A stretch of DNA of 64,000 bases from Cunninghamia lanceolata (lineage: Eukaryota > Streptophyta > Pinopsida > Cupressales > Cupressaceae): assembly GCA_027924645.1 (NCBI GenBank), contig BSBN01001751.1:806001-870000 (forward strand). Direction: 5' to 3'. A program made the position numbers and the translations under genes. Numbering within the stretch: the stretch's first letter is position 1; each line of letters opens with the position of its first letter. Below, in pieces: positions 20,963 through 32,831 of this stretch. The notes beneath the pieces were generated by a model. The model did no database searches, was not told the DNA's origin, and was given only the letters and a program-made list of their open reading frames with translations.

Positions 20963-22299
20963 TGTTGCAAGTATGTGCCTAACAGGTGTTGTCATTGGTG
21001 TCAACTGTGCTCTTGTTTATAGCAAAATAGTCCAACAGTTTGCTCTGCATTTCTTGTAGAATGAATATCATTGCCTGTGGATTGGAATTTATTTAGATGC
21101 ATGCCTGAAGATGCTATGTTCCAAGTTTGAGCCTCTGGTATGAAGATTTGAGTGAGTTATGTTCACCAAAGTGAAAACTGCTTTTTCTGTGTATTTGGTG
21201 GTGACAGGTAGAATGCATTATGCTCCGCATTCCTTCGTAGTTAAGTATTTCAGTCTACAGTTCTGGAATCAAGTTTGTAATGATGATAAGTGCCTTCAAC
21301 TCTAATGGTTCATGATTTGGTGGTCCGCAAGTGAACTTTTATTTATGACAGTAGCTAACAGTATTGTTTATGTGCTCCAGTTTGTAGAATCTTCATGACA
21401 GAGGGGTTAGATATTGTGTGGTTGTTCTTGGTGATTACATTGTGCTTGTGGATGTATTCTGATCATGTTCCTACCTTTGTATTGGTATACAAAGAGAAAT
21501 TTGGATTGTGGAAGAAGATTCTTCTTAGGAGACTTAATGTTAACACTAGTCTTGGCCGACTTGGTTGATTTCACTACTTACGGAGATACATCAAAGATTG
21601 TGGAAGTGTGTCATGGCGTGGAAGATTACATTTGAGTCCCAACTAAGGCATAACATGATCTGCATACATATTTCCCTTAGCTAATTTTGTTTAGGTCCAA
21701 ACCTATTTCTATGTATGTTTGTAATGCCAACCTTGGAGATTGCTCCAATGGTTGATGAATGTAATGCTGATCTTGATGTACATTCCAAGGTTGATGAAGT
21801 GTATAAAAACATGTAATGAAGTTGTGAAAAAAGGTCCTTATGCAAAAATGAAAAGATAAGTGTGAAGGTGTGAGAAGAGCAGAGCAGAGGAGTTACACTG
21901 TGCTTCAATGGAACTAAACCTAGGCATGGAGTAGATGCTATCAAATTAGTTCACCAACACTAGGTAGTGAGCCACCACTTGGCGGTGAGCCGATCCTGGC
22001 AGTGAGCCCTAACATTTGCAATGAGCATTTTGGGTAGTGAGCCTCTATTTTTTAGTATTACTATAACATATTTATATCTGTGGGCTAACACCCACCATGG
22101 TTTTTCCCTTATAGGGTTTTCCACGTAAATATCTGGTGTCTCATGTGTTGAATGTGTTATTGTGTTTGAGCTTCTTGTTTCATGTTTTCAAGGTTAAATC
22201 TTAATAATAGAAATTGAGCATTTGATGTGTTGATAAGTGATTAAATTTTTAGAGACAACTGATTCACCCCCCTCCTCAGTTGTCTAATGCATTTTAACA
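20963..22299 (+). repeat. 5' LTR of copia-2
   Basis: This 1,337-bp LTR runs TGTTGCAAG to TTTTAACA. It is the same family as copia-1 (shared gtatgtgcctaacaggtg-type start). A TATA box lies at 21802-21809. Repeated (g)gtagtgagcc words lie at 21962-22045. The U5 stem-loop lies at 22254-22284 (GACAACTGA and TCAGTTGTC arms around a C-rich loop). A PBS follows at once. Confidence 0.9.
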
Positions 22300-22301
22300 A
22301 T

Positions 22302-22313
22302 TGGTATCAGAGC
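22302..22313 (+). other. primer-binding site of copia-2 (tRNA-iMet)
   Basis: TGGTATCAGAGC lies two bases after the LTR end, perfect for plant initiator tRNA-Met. Confidence 0.92.
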
Positions 22314-22356
22314 CAGTTCCTTGGAAGTAAGCCTAATAGCTTGAGGTCGATCCAAG

Positions 22357-23290
22357 ATGTCTTTTAAGAAGGAAGCTCCACAGTTTGATGGGACAAATTA
22401 TGCTTTATGGAAGGTATGAATGAAAATCCATCTCCTTTGTCTTGGTTATAGAGTATGGAAAGCAATAGAGACAAAGTATTCCATGCCTCTAAATGGTTTA
22501 ACAACTGAAGCTGAAATCAAAGAATATGAGTTAAATATAAAAGATAGAGATGCTCTATTAAGTGCCTTGTCTGACACTGAGCTGGTAAAGGTCATGGATC
22601 TAGATTCTGCAAATGAAGTCTAGGAAAAACTGAAAAATCTATATGAAGGAGATGAATATATAAAAAAAGCCAAATTGTAGGGCCTGGAAGCAAAATATGA
22701 AGGTTTAAAGATGAGCAAAGATGAAAACATAACATCCTACATGTAAAAGGTTGATGAACTTGTCAATGGAATAAAAGGTATGGGAGGAACTATTGATGAG
22801 AAGGAAGTTGTGATGAAAATTCTTAGGTCATTAACTAAGTCCTATAGTCACAAGGTAGTTGCAATTGAAGAAGTAATGACTTTAAAAGAAGTGAATAAGG
22901 ATCGGTTGCTTGGAAAGCTTACAGCCTTTGAGATGAGAGAATTTGGTGATGCTTTGCTGAAGGTTGAGACTGCTTTCAAAGCTAGTACTTCAAAGAAGAT
23001 CTCTAGAGGTAAGAAGTACAAGGTGGAACCTAATGATGAGCTTGATTAAATTGAAACCAACTTTGCTAACAGACTACAGAGAGGTTTTGGTAAGTTTAAA
23101 GGAAAATTACTTTTCAAATGTTTTACATATGGTAAGGTTGGTCACTATGCTTCTAGATGTCCTAAGAGAATTGAAAGGAATATAGAAAGATTTAAATGTA
23201 GACCTAGTGCTAGTACTAGTGCAAATGAATGCTTGTTTATTGCAATTAAAGAACTTGTGTCTACTAATCCTATTAGCTATGTGAAGGAAA
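22357..23290 (+). pseudogene. copia-2 Gag
   Basis: This is a Ty1/copia Gag starting at ATG 22357 with FKKEAPQFDGTNYALWK, the family's N-terminal signature. A stop follows within 20 codons. The UBN2-type helical domain continues (VWKAIETKYSMPL, LVKVMDLDSANEV, LRSLTKSYSHKVVAIEEV, LTAFEMREFGD) with further stops. The zinc knuckle near 23118-23160 reads CFTYGKVGHYASRC. The second cysteine has become Tyr, so zinc binding is probably lost. A frame change near 23290 leads into protease. Confidence 0.88.
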
Positions 23291-23297
23291 AAAACTA

Positions 23298-23705
23298 GTG
23301 GAAGAAAGTGATTTGGCTATTCAGGTTGAGAAAGATAAAGATGAATGGATTATTAATAGTGGATGCTCACATTACATGACCAGTGACAAAAGTAAGTTTA
23401 TGAGTTTGGAAAAGTATGATGGAGAACTGGTTAGGTTTGGAGATAATGCAGCTAGTAAGATTTGTGGAAAAGGATCTATTTCTTTTGATGGAAAGCACAA
23501 TACTGATAATGTCCTATATGTGAAGGGTTTAAACCATAATCTTTTCAGTATTGGTCAGATGTGTGACAAAGGTTATGATCTAAGATTCAAACATAATGGG
23601 TGCAAGATCATGGAAAGCTCCGTAACAGTGATTACTACTGATAAGAAGACCAGAGGTAACATTTACCAGTTAAGAGGAACTAATGATTATTGTTTATTGG
23701 CTTAG
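23298..23705 (+). pseudogene. copia-2 protease
   Basis: This is the aspartic protease of the copia polyprotein. WIINSGCSHYMTSDKSKF holds the active site, with the catalytic Asp of the DSG triad changed to Asn (INSG). The fold continues through LVRFGDNAASKICGKGSI, NVLYVKGLNHNLFSIGQMCD and YDLRFKHNGCKI, the standard order. The frame ends in a stop just before the GAG-pre-integrase segment. The Asp-to-Asn change alone would abolish activity. Confidence 0.88.
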
Positions 23706-24665
23706 ACAAATGAGAGTTGGTTGTGGCATAGAAGGATGTGTCATATCAATTTTGACAATATGGTGAAGATAAGTTCTGCATAGGTTGTAAGAGTTTTGCC
23801 TAAACTTGTAAAGCCTGCCAACACCATGTGCAAGGAGTGTTAATTTGGGAAACAAACAAGAATAAGTTTCAAGAGAAAAGAACAATTCTCTACTAGATTA
23901 CTGGAGCTAGTACATATAGATTTATGTGGTCCCACAAGAGCAAGAAGTCTGCAAGGTGACATGTATTTTATGTTGCTTATTGATGATTATTCTAGAATGA
24001 CTTGGGTCACCTTTCTAAAAGAAAAATCTGAAGCCCTCGACAAGTTCAAAGTTTTCAAGGCAATGGTTGAGAATGAGTTAGAATTGAGGATCAAATGCTT
24101 AAGGTCTGATAGAGGAGGTGAGTTGACATCAAATGAATTCAACATTTTTTGTGAAGAACAAGAGATAAAGAGACAATTGTCTACACCTAGGACTCCTCAG
24201 TAGAATGTAGTTGTTAAAAGAAAGAACATGACAGTTCAAGAGGCTGCTAGGACTATGTTAAAGGAAGCTAACCTACCGGAAGTATACTGGAGAGAAGCCA
24301 TACATACTTCTATGTACATCCTAAACATAGTTCAAGTCAAAGGTAACAGCTCTAAAACTCCTTTTGAATTATGGTATGGAAGGGCTCCTATAGTGAAGTA
24401 TTTCAAAGTTTTTGGTAGCAAATATTATATTAGAAGAGAAGAACTAGGCAAGTTTAATTCTAGATGTGATGAAAGATTTTTTCTTGGTTACTCTACCAAG
24501 AGTAAGGCCTATCGATGCCACAATAAGAGACTGAAAAAGATTGTTGAGAGTGCTAATGTGAAGGTGGATGAAGACAAGGAAAGAATATTAGATTTGAGTT
24601 GCTATGAACCAGATGAACCTGTGGCTATAGTGAATGAAGAAAAAGTTGAGCAAGAGGATATTTAA
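23706..24665 (+). pseudogene. copia-2 integrase
   Basis: The GAG-pre-integrase zinc segment (SWLWHRRMCHINFDNMVK, then CKEC with the last Cys lost to a stop) is followed by the catalytic core: YFMLLIDDYSRMTWVTFLKE (first Asp), CLRSDRGGELTSNEF (second Asp), then a stop in place of the glutamine in the TPQxNG block. AARTMLKEANLPEVYWREAI follows. The catalytic Glu of the usual ERKNRT block reads KRKNMT here. The C-terminal FKVFGSKYYI and FFLGYSTKSKAYRCHNKRLK motifs are copia-specific. Stops separate three pieces. Confidence 0.9.
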
Positions 24666-25070
24666 GATGAAGAAGAGGCTCCTGAAAGTATTGTTAAGAC
24701 TCCCAAGTATGTAATGATTAATCATTCTGAAGATCAGATTATATGTGACAAAAACAAAGGAGTGTTGACAAGGAAAAGAGCTGTAGAAGAACAAGTGAAT
24801 TATTGTTTGCTTTCTAAGGTTGAACAAAAAAATGTGAATGAAGCTTTCAATGATGAAAATTGGGTAAACACCATGGAAGAAGAACTAATGCAGATAGAAA
24901 ATAATTAAACTTGGGAATTGGTTCCTAGACCTGCTGATAAGAATGGCATTGGAACCAAATGGGTTTTCAAGAACAAACTAAATGAAAATGGAGAAGTTGT
25001 AAGAAACAAAGCAAGGCTTGTGTGCAAAGGATATTCTCAAATTGAAGGAATAGATTTTGAAGAGACTTAT
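24666..25070 (+). pseudogene. copia-2 integrase-RT linker and RT N-terminus (truncated)
   Basis: An acidic linker (KTPKYVMINHSEDQI) leads to the start of the RT. EAFNDENWVNTMEEELMQIE is followed by a stop, WELVPRPADKNGIGTKWVFK and [20 protein letters not shown]. The copia homology ends at about 25070, precisely where minus-strand gypsy I gag begins. The rest of RT and RNase H is missing. Confidence 0.88.
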
Positions 25071-27151
25071 CGTTGGAGTTTTGAGGATAGTCTTTGTTAT
25101 CACGAAAGATATTGATAGTTCCTTTAGCAATTAAGGCTCGTTCAATGATAGTTCCTTTGGAAACAAGTTCATCAAAGGTGCTAGCACTTTGCAATTGTAG
25201 TTGGAATGATAGCTTAGAATGAAGATTTTGGACAAAGATATCAAGCTGTTGTTTTTCAGGTATTTCCCATGATAATTTGCTAGCCATATTACGCCATCAT
25301 TGAGTAAATGAAGAAAAGGTCTCACCATTGCGCTGTTTATTGTTGACAAGGTCATTCATGTTTATCTCATGGTCAATGTTGAAAGCAAAGTGTGATCAAA
25401 ACTTATTGGCTAACTCTGAAAAAGAATTAATTCTCAGAGGTAAATGAGAAAGCAATTCAAGAGCTTGTCCTGCTAAGCTTCGAGGAAATAGTCTCAAAAG
25501 ATATGTATCGTCATAAGCAACATCGAGACATGCCACAAAGAATGCTCTAAGGTGGTCTTCCGGATTTCCTTTTCTTTTGTACTTGTCAAATTGTGGGATT
25601 TCAAAGTGTGGCAGAAAAGGTGTCATATGGAGAGACTTGTCAAATGGATAAGCGCATATGTTTTCTAAAGAAAATGTCTTCTTTCCTTGTCCTACTGCTT
25701 GGTTAATCATTTGTTGAACATCTGCTGAAGATAATTGTTGTTGTTGCAAAGGGGGGTGAAACATGGTATGGTGTATATTGAGGTTACTTTTGTGGGATAT
25801 ATGAAGCCATGACCGTTTGTTGAGGGTGCGTACTCACAATATATGTCAAAGGATTGGGATGTGACACATATGTGGTTGAGGATTGTTGTCCTTGAGGCAC
25901 AAGCAGTGGTTGAGTATATTGGGGCGAATGGGCACCAATATTTTGCATCACATGCAAAGTGGAAAATGGATTGACATTAGTTAATGGTTGGGAAGTTGGA
26001 GTTGAATTTGTGACATGGTAAGTGATGGAAGGATTGGTGGATGTGAAGGAAGGATGAACACTTGGGTGTGTATTTTGGACAACATGAGGATTAGTATGTG
26101 TCATGCATTGGGTGATAATAGGCAAGCCTTGGGTAGCATAAGATGGATTGATGGTGTGTGAAGGATTGGAAGAGTATGATGGAATGGATGTAAGTTGCTC
26201 AACATAAGTGACCGTAGAGCTAGGATTAGCTTGAGAAAGGATAGGAGGGTCACTCATATCAATAAGACTGACATTAGGATTATATGGTGTAGTGGAAGGA
26301 TTAGTAGAGATGGTGGAAAGCATATTAGTAGTTGGTATATGGGATATGGTATTCATATGGGATATGGTAGGTTGTGATGATCGTGAAGCTTGGACTATTG
26401 GTGTTGTTGGTATAGTTTGGGAGGCTTACACACTATGGGATATGGGGATAGCTTGTGATGTTTGGAGCATTTGTGCTTGGGCCACATGGACAGCTTGTGT
26501 TACTTGAGGCATGGAAACGGTCATGGTAGGAGGAGTATGTTGAAGAACATGGAAAGGTGGAATGTTCAGATTATGTGACATGAGAGGGAGCACATTGGTT
26601 GGTATGATCAAAGGTTCTAAAGTGTGCTCTGAGTGTGGTAGACCAGACGAAGTAACAATAGGCAATGAAAGAGATGTGGTAGAAGATGGAGCTTGTGATA
26701 TGGTAGGGAATGGTGTGACTATAGTGGATGGTCCCTTTGCAACAACAGTGGGAGTGTTTGGATCGTGCTATCTAATAGCGGATATGTCAAAATCTCTTGG
26801 TAATTTAGTGTCCATGCGAGAAAGTTGCAAGAAGTAGTGATTAGGCTCAGATAAAACAAGTCTCTCAACTTGATCCCACACATGGGTGTCCTGAAATTCT
26901 GATAAGTCTTCTTGGGATTGTTCTTCAAAAGTCTCCAAAGATGTTTGAGGTTGCACTTGTTGTGAAGATGGCTCTCCAATGGTATACCCATGAGGTGTAA
27001 ACATATGAGGAGGCATACCAGTCATGAATTGAGTTGCATCCTTAAGAGGTGTTGATCTAAGTTGTTGCATCTTAGCTTGCAATTTGGCTTCCATTTTAGC
27101 TCTATATTTGGCTTCCATTTCAGCTCTTTATTGACTCCTAGTTTGAGGCAT
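25071..27151 (-). pseudogene. gypsy I Gag
   Basis: This long Ty3/gypsy Gag reads leftward from ATG 27151 (MPQTRSQ, then a stop). The N-terminus has a short repeat (EAKYRAKMEAKLQAKM) and a DTKLPRDFDISAIR segment. A very long Pro/Ser/Thr/Gln-rich, presumably disordered stretch follows (about 26760-25790). The retrotransposon-gag core starts at HFEIPQFDKYKRKGNPEDHL, then YLLRLFPRSLAGQALELLS and ELVSKGTIIERALIAKGTI. About five in-frame stops interrupt one largely continuous frame. Pol is missing: the copy ends at about 25071 against copia-2 RT. It resembles the B-family Gag but has the long disordered insert. Confidence 0.82.
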
Positions 27152-27194
27152 GATGGTGATGTTGAAAACTGAAGTTTAGCTTACCAAAGTTTTG

Positions 27195-27325
27195 AGACCC
27201 AAAAGATGATGATTTGTTGATTGGTTGGTTGGTTGGTTTGCTTGGTTGCTGATTTGTTTGGTTGGTTTACTTTGGTTGATGTGTTGTTTTGCTTGGTTGA
27301 TTGATTTGTTGTTGGCTGGTTTTCC
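27195..27325. repeat. TTGGTT-type low-complexity tract
   Basis: Imperfect runs of ttggttgg, ttgctt and ttgattga occur in the leader of gypsy I. It is simple sequence and not coding. Confidence 0.7.
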
Positions 27326-27599
27326 CTAGAGAATAGCTCACACACTCAAGGGAAAAGTTGTTTGCTAAAGGTTGCTATGTTGCTAATGTTTGCTGAAGCT
27401 AAAGCTGATGTTTTGTTGATGGATCACAACGATTTATTTGATGTTTGGTTTGCTGGTTTGGGATCTCAAAAAGATGAAAAGCTCATGAAATGTGATTGAT
27501 TGAAAAGCTCAAAACAAGAGACAAAGTCCAGGTATCTACTAATGATCAGAGATAAGTCTGAAAGCTAATGCTAAAACTAAGCAAGCTGGATTTGTGGCT

Positions 27600-27808
27600 A
27601 ATCCAGCTGAGTCACTAAGATTTGCTAGTGTTAGACCACATGTGACAAGTGATAGCTCATATGCAACTCAGAGAAGGCCAAAGGTGACTAGTATTAGCTT
27701 AAATGCGGACTTGTTTAGGTTCTGAAGCAGGTTATAGTGTTAACCAGAGGCGATTCGATTATTCACAGGCGATAACTGTTGGCTCAAAAGTGATTTACTA
27801 CTGATTGG
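27600..27808. repeat. degenerate 42-bp minisatellite, left part
   Basis: Diverged units of the 42-bp repeat seen on the other side of H1 (for example aactgttggctcaaaagtga at about 27775). The array is split by the H1 insertion at 27808. Confidence 0.6.
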
Positions 27809-29067
27809 TGTCATGCCCACATTTCACGTGTAGACACAACACGCAATACATGCGTGTCATGTTCACATGTGACATGTGACATGATACAAACTATCAAAAA
27901 ATTTCTTAACCACTTGAAAAGGTTCCCCTCACATGCATAAGCGTGCTCAGTTTGCGTTTGGATATGAAGACAAGGGTTTGTTGCTATAATGCATTCTATA
28001 CACATGTGCCGGTTGAGGCCAATCTCTATCGTTTATGTCATTTTTATATTGCAAGATTGGGAATCTTGATGGAAAACTAGCCTGAATTTGCATCTCCACT
28101 TTATCTCAGTTCTCACTCACAACTCTGCAATTATTCAATCAACTGATTTTACTTATCACTTCACTTCAAAACCATCTTAACTACATAGTCTATAAAGGGG
28201 TGATCCATCATATTTTAGATATTCAATTGCCAAATATGTTGACCCATTAACCCTTTAATCTAATGATTATTTCTATACTTAAACAAAATATCCCCTTTTC
28301 TTAACGTTGAATTTTAATTAACAAAACTCTGTGTTTACGGTAGTTTTCTCAACCATCGACTTCTTATTTCCTCTGCTATTAAATTTATTTATTTAATTGC
28401 CTGTTTAAATTATTCATCTATTTAATCCAGTAAAACTAATTATGGTTTTGTCATACATAGTTAACTTCCAAAAGCAATACACATAATTTTTTTTTAATGA
28501 ACACATAGATATACTTCATTTACGTATTTATAGATGGAACATGGGCATTCAAATTATATATACCCTTTGTTGTTTACAAAATCAAACCTATATATACTCC
28601 ACTCACAGATTTAGAGTAAACAATACAAATAAAATTCATATAGTTATACATATATATAAATCATGGACTTTAAATGTTATATATTTGCTATCTATCTAAA
28701 TCTAGTTAAAAGATCTTCCACTCACCTAGCTAGGTCATTCTAAACATGTAACATAATAGTTTATACTTATGTTCAAAAATATGTGTTTTAGTTATTTATA
28801 TACTTTATAAGAAGATCAACCGAGCGTAAAACTGTGAAACCAAGCTAGTGAGTCCAACGTAGAAGTAGTGCCCGAGAGGTTAGTATTCACTTTTAACAGT
28901 TGTATTGTCGCTTCAGGAGTATGCCACCGAGCACGCCTACGCGTGTGAGGTGGTTTTCTGAGTAGGAGGGAAAAAAATTTGTTAGTCCGTATCATGTCTA
29001 CATGACATGTGTGGACACAACACGCATGTTTGCGTGTTGTGAATGCACGTGAAATGTGGGCATGACA
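27809..29067. mobile_element. TIR element H1 with 5-bp TSD
   Basis: This 1,259-bp element has long imperfect terminal inverted repeats. It begins TGTCATGCCCACATTTCACG and ends with the reverse complement. Similarity of the two ends runs about 150 bp or more, with shared blocks such as cacaacacgca and gcgtgctc. It is flanked by attgg at 27804-27808 and 29068-29072. The interior is AT-rich and encodes nothing recognisable, so it is non-autonomous. A third terminus of the same family occurs at 63280. TG/CA ends and a 5-bp TSD are unusual for the common plant TIR superfamilies, so I leave the superfamily open. Confidence 0.87.
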
Positions 29068-29072
29068 ATTGG

Positions 29073-29290
29073 AAGCGATTCAAGATAGGCTAAAGGCGAC
29101 AGACTGTTATTTAAAGGCAACCTGATTTAGATAAGAGGCGGTTGACTGTTGTTTAGATGCGACTCTATTTATGGAAAAAGTGATTAACTATTGTTCAAAA
29201 GTGATTCAGTTCAGGTAAAAAGCAACTAACTGTGGTTTAAAAGTAATTCTGTTGTTTGTATGCTAGAAGTTTAGGCTTGAAAGCGACTGT
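29073..29290. repeat. 42-bp minisatellite, right part
   Basis: Three adjacent units of 42 bp can be counted from about 29110 (starts gactgttattta, gactgttgttta, aactattgttca). Partial units lie on both sides. The unit alternates aag(t/c)gatt and gactgttgttt words. It is the same array as 27600-27808, interrupted by H1. Confidence 0.75.
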
Positions 29291-29708
29291 ATCTGTCAGG
29301 AAAGATGTTTGATTTGTGATTTTTGATTTTTGACAAAAAAATAGTAATTGTAGTCACTCACACTCACAACAAGCACAAACTTGTACAACCTAGGCTAGGA
29401 AAGGACTGTATTTGTTGAATCCCCTGGCTGTGCTTATTCAAAGTGGATAGCTTCAAGATCTTGGTAGCACTGGCTCCCCTCCATGACACACATAGATAGA
29501 ATGAAGATAATTAAATAATTGAAGATTGTTTAATTATAGCTTAGAAGAAACAGCTAATGAATTAATTAAATAAATTAGAATTTATTTAATTAATAGAAGA
29601 AATATATGTGTTAAGGAAATTGCTCAAGTGTGTTAGACAAATGCAGATGATGTGATAATGTGATATTTGAATGTTAATGATAATGAGTCAATTTTAGGTG
29701 CCTACAGT
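29291..29708 (-). repeat. probable LTR/leader sequence of gypsy I
   Basis: On the minus strand the segment starts TGTAGGCACCTAAAATTG at about 29705. This resembles the LTR start at 5388 (tgtaaacacctaaaaatg), and the sequence is likewise rich in ttaattaaataaa words. It lies upstream of the gypsy I gag. Neither the 3' LTR end nor a PBS could be placed with confidence. Confidence 0.45.
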
Positions 29709-29891
29709 ATTTTTCGCGTAAAAATTTGGTGTCGCATGTGTTGAATGTGTTATTTGGTTGAGCTTCTTGTTTCATGTTTTCATGATTAAATCTTAATAAC
29801 AGTAATTAACCATTTGATGTGTTGATAAGTGATTAAAGTTTTAGAGACAACTGATTCACCCCCCCTCTCAGTTGTCTTGTGCATTTCAACA
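29709..29891 (+). repeat. 3'-terminal fragment of a copia LTR
   Basis: 183 bp match the last part of the copia-2 LTR (22115-22299), including tgtgttgaatgtgttatt, the U5 stem-loop (29846-29876) and an AACA end. It may be the remnant of the 3' LTR of copia-2: the flanking cagtt resembles the tagtt before the copia-2 5' LTR. The rest of that LTR has been replaced by gypsy I sequence. Confidence 0.8.
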
Positions 29892-31307
29892 CAGTTATCA
29901 TTTGTGTGGGCGTGATAATATAGAGTTAAGTGACAAATCTGTAAACTAACAATGCTCAAGGATTCTTCATGTGTGGATTATCTTCTACTTGTGAATTCTA
30001 TTGAAGTTGTTTATAGGCTTTGAAGGAAGTTTGAATCCCTCTTCATCACTCTCCTTTGTTGGTGCTAAGTCTTCATCAACTAAGGTTGGACCTCTTATGG
30101 TTATTATCATCATTTATCATCAATATCTATCATATTGTTGCAGATCTAGCCTTTGCCCTACTAGGGTCCACACTCTTGGATCTTATCATTAGTTGTTATG
30201 GAGGTAGGACCAACACAAGGTTTGACTGAGGCAAACCCTTAAAATAGCACAACCTCTTCCCTCTTTCCATGTGTGCAGGTCAGATGGATAGTTTTTAGAA
30301 GTTGATACCTGAGAAGAAGACTGAGCTTGCTATTACAGATCTGACAGAGTTGGAAGTTCTTCCTAACCCTAAAAAGGGCCCATGACACCCAAGCGCCCTT
30401 GTCCTTGACATCTCTACTAAATTTTTTAGGTTCTAAATTACTCTGTAATATCTATTGTACTTACTGATTGTTGTGATTCATTTTTTACAGTTAGATATAG
30501 TCTGTTCTTTATCATTTTGTGGTCAAATCTTAGTTTGAGCTTGCTTGTTTGGATTCAGTTGACTTTGGTTAGTCCTTCTATATACAACAAAAGTGCCAAA
30601 ACCCTTATAGTTTGGCTCTCCTTCTTGGGTAGAAGCCATGCTCAGTTTGTGCCCCAATGTTTTGTAGAAGAGTGATGGACTAGTTTAACTCTTTAGGCTT
30701 GTGATCTTTTTTCTACATCACATTTTGGTGAACCCATCATTTCTTGCACCTTGTGCTTCCTTCTTCTTTCAGATCTAAGTTGTTTATCACTCTAGATCTG
30801 ATTGGGAGTGAGATCTTTGGTTGTTTTGCATGTATACATAGTTAAATTTTACATAATTTCAACCTAGGGTTTGTTAAAGTCTTACATTGATAGAATATCT
30901 TGCTAGTTGTGATCCTAAGGTTTCAGATTTGAAAGTTGTTTAGATCTTGTTGCATTAATTAGAGGATTTAGATTTGTTTTACCTTTTGCTAATTGTTGTT
31001 CAAAAGCATTTTTTATTATGGCATTTGAAATTTGAAAAAGAAAATGGCATCCTATATTTAAAATTGTATAAGTTGTCATTTTGTTGCATTGAAAATTGTG
31101 TTAGCATAGTTGTATTTGTTTGAATTGAATTTGATTAAGGATAATACTATTTCTTCACTTAAAAGAAAACTTAGATCATACTTTTGTTACATTATCAATT
31201 TCTTCTATTTGGGCATTTTATGTGTTATTAAAGCTTGTAGCCATTGTATGAGCTTTGTGACCTAGTGCCCCGATTCTAATATGTTTGTGAGAAGAAGTAT
31301 TTGAATT
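29892..31307. other. non-coding stretch upstream of gypsy B2 gag
   Basis: No domain is recognisable. It probably holds the B2 LTR and leader. A candidate LTR/leader junction with ttttggtgaaccc at about 30724 resembles no PBS I can name. The region is otherwise AT-rich without repeats. Confidence 0.35.
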
Positions 31308-32831
31308 ATGAGTTCTAATGTTGATGCATCTACATTTGACATTCTTAATCAAGTCACACAAGTTCCTGCTACATTTATCCATAAAACATCAATTGCTTAA
31401 GAATCCATTGATATTGAGGACCTTATCGCTCATGTTCCTGAGGCCCGAATTCAAAAGTTAGACACAAAGTTGGCTAACTTTCAGCAATTTGTAAGCCAGG
31501 AACATATAGCTGAGGAGGTCATCCCTGTCATTGAGAATCTTAGAGGATTTTTGATTGAGGGACAAGAAGGAGTAGAAGTCTTGCATGGCCTAGCTCACAT
31601 AGTGAATAAACATTATGTCGGTAGCTAGTTGTGTTGAACTCATGATGAATGTGACTTCTCCTAATCAAATAGGGACTCAAGTGTCGATACCTATACCTTC
31701 ACTCCCTATGCCTACTTATTCATCTACTATTCTTACCACTAATACATAGCTGGGTAATGTTACTACCACATGTGTTGGGGTATCTAATGGGAATCATTTT
31801 TGCGAGTATGGTTTTGTTCCTTATAATTACACAAACTCTAAACCTAATGTCACTCTACCTACATCTCAACCACCTATTACATTTCAAAAATTTACTCATA
31901 CACAATCACCTAGTCCTTCATTTCAATCCCTACCTAATTCCGCTTATAACCCCATCATAAACCAATTGTTGAATAACATGACCTCCATACAACAACAATT
32001 GGCTAGCATGAGTAATAGCCCACCTACAACTAGCATGACAACACATTACCTTCGTAGCCCTATATCTTATTCTATCTTAAGAATTCCTACGCCTAAGAAG
32101 TTTGAGACTCCTCATTATGAGAAATATAATGGGAAGGAAGACCCTAAAAACCATGTGGCATCTTTTACTGCTATGTGTAGTGATTTCCACTTTGAGGACG
32201 CGATCTTAGCAAAACTCTTTCCTAGGTCACTCAAAGACAGCCTTGGATTGGTTTTACACACTTCCTCCTAACTCAATAACTACATTTCTAGAATTAGTCA
32301 CTAAGTTCCTTGAGCACTTTCAAGAAAATATTGGACCTCAAGTCTCTTTGACGGACTTGGTTCATTGTAAACAAGGAACGAAGGAGAAAATAACTAATTT
32401 TATGGGGTGTTATCAAACCCTCTTTTCACAAATCCAATAATCTATTCCAAATGCTGATGTGCAAAGAATCTTCATAGGAAACTTACAACCTCATATCCGT
32501 GATAAGATATTGTTAATGTGGTATGATTCATTCACTCATCTTTGCATGACTTTTCATGATTATCAACTTTCAGTTAGTCAATATGAGCATTATCCCTCAT
32601 TGACTCTAGTTGGAGAATCTGAAGCCTCTCATAATCATTATTTTAAAAGACATAACAAAAATTTCATCAAGGTAAACAAAATTTCAATAGATAACATTAG
32701 AAGACATTTGGCAGCAGTGTCACCTACTGCTTCTGCCCCTTATAAATTTAAACTAAAAACAATAAATTTTACACCATTATCTGAATCTCTTCATTCCATC
32801 ATGACACAACTTTTACAAAACAATCTCATCA
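31308..32831 (+). pseudogene. gypsy B2 Gag
   Basis: This Ty3/gypsy Gag has its likely start at ATG 31308 (MSSNVDASTFDILNQVTQ). An N-terminal helical part (EDLIAHVPEARIQKLDTKLA) with one stop is followed by a Ser/Thr/Pro-rich linker and the gag core: FETPHYEKYNGKEDPKNHVA, FEDAILAKLFPRSLKDS, a one-base shift, DWFYTLPPNSITTFLELVTK, VQRIFIGNLQPHIRDKILLM. It is close to B1 but keeps the N-terminus that B1 lost. The frame is cut at 32831 by the nested F array and resumes at 45574 with the zinc-finger/protease part. Confidence 0.85.

Noticed and set aside
22302..22313. Met-tRNA-like sequence words at several places
   Set aside because: These are 12-18 bp primer-binding sites next to LTRs. No tRNA cloverleaf surrounds them.
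29461..29490. A possible primer-binding site for gypsy I (minus tggaggggagcc)
   Set aside because: It does not match the 3' end of any tRNA I can name, so the LTR boundary was left open.
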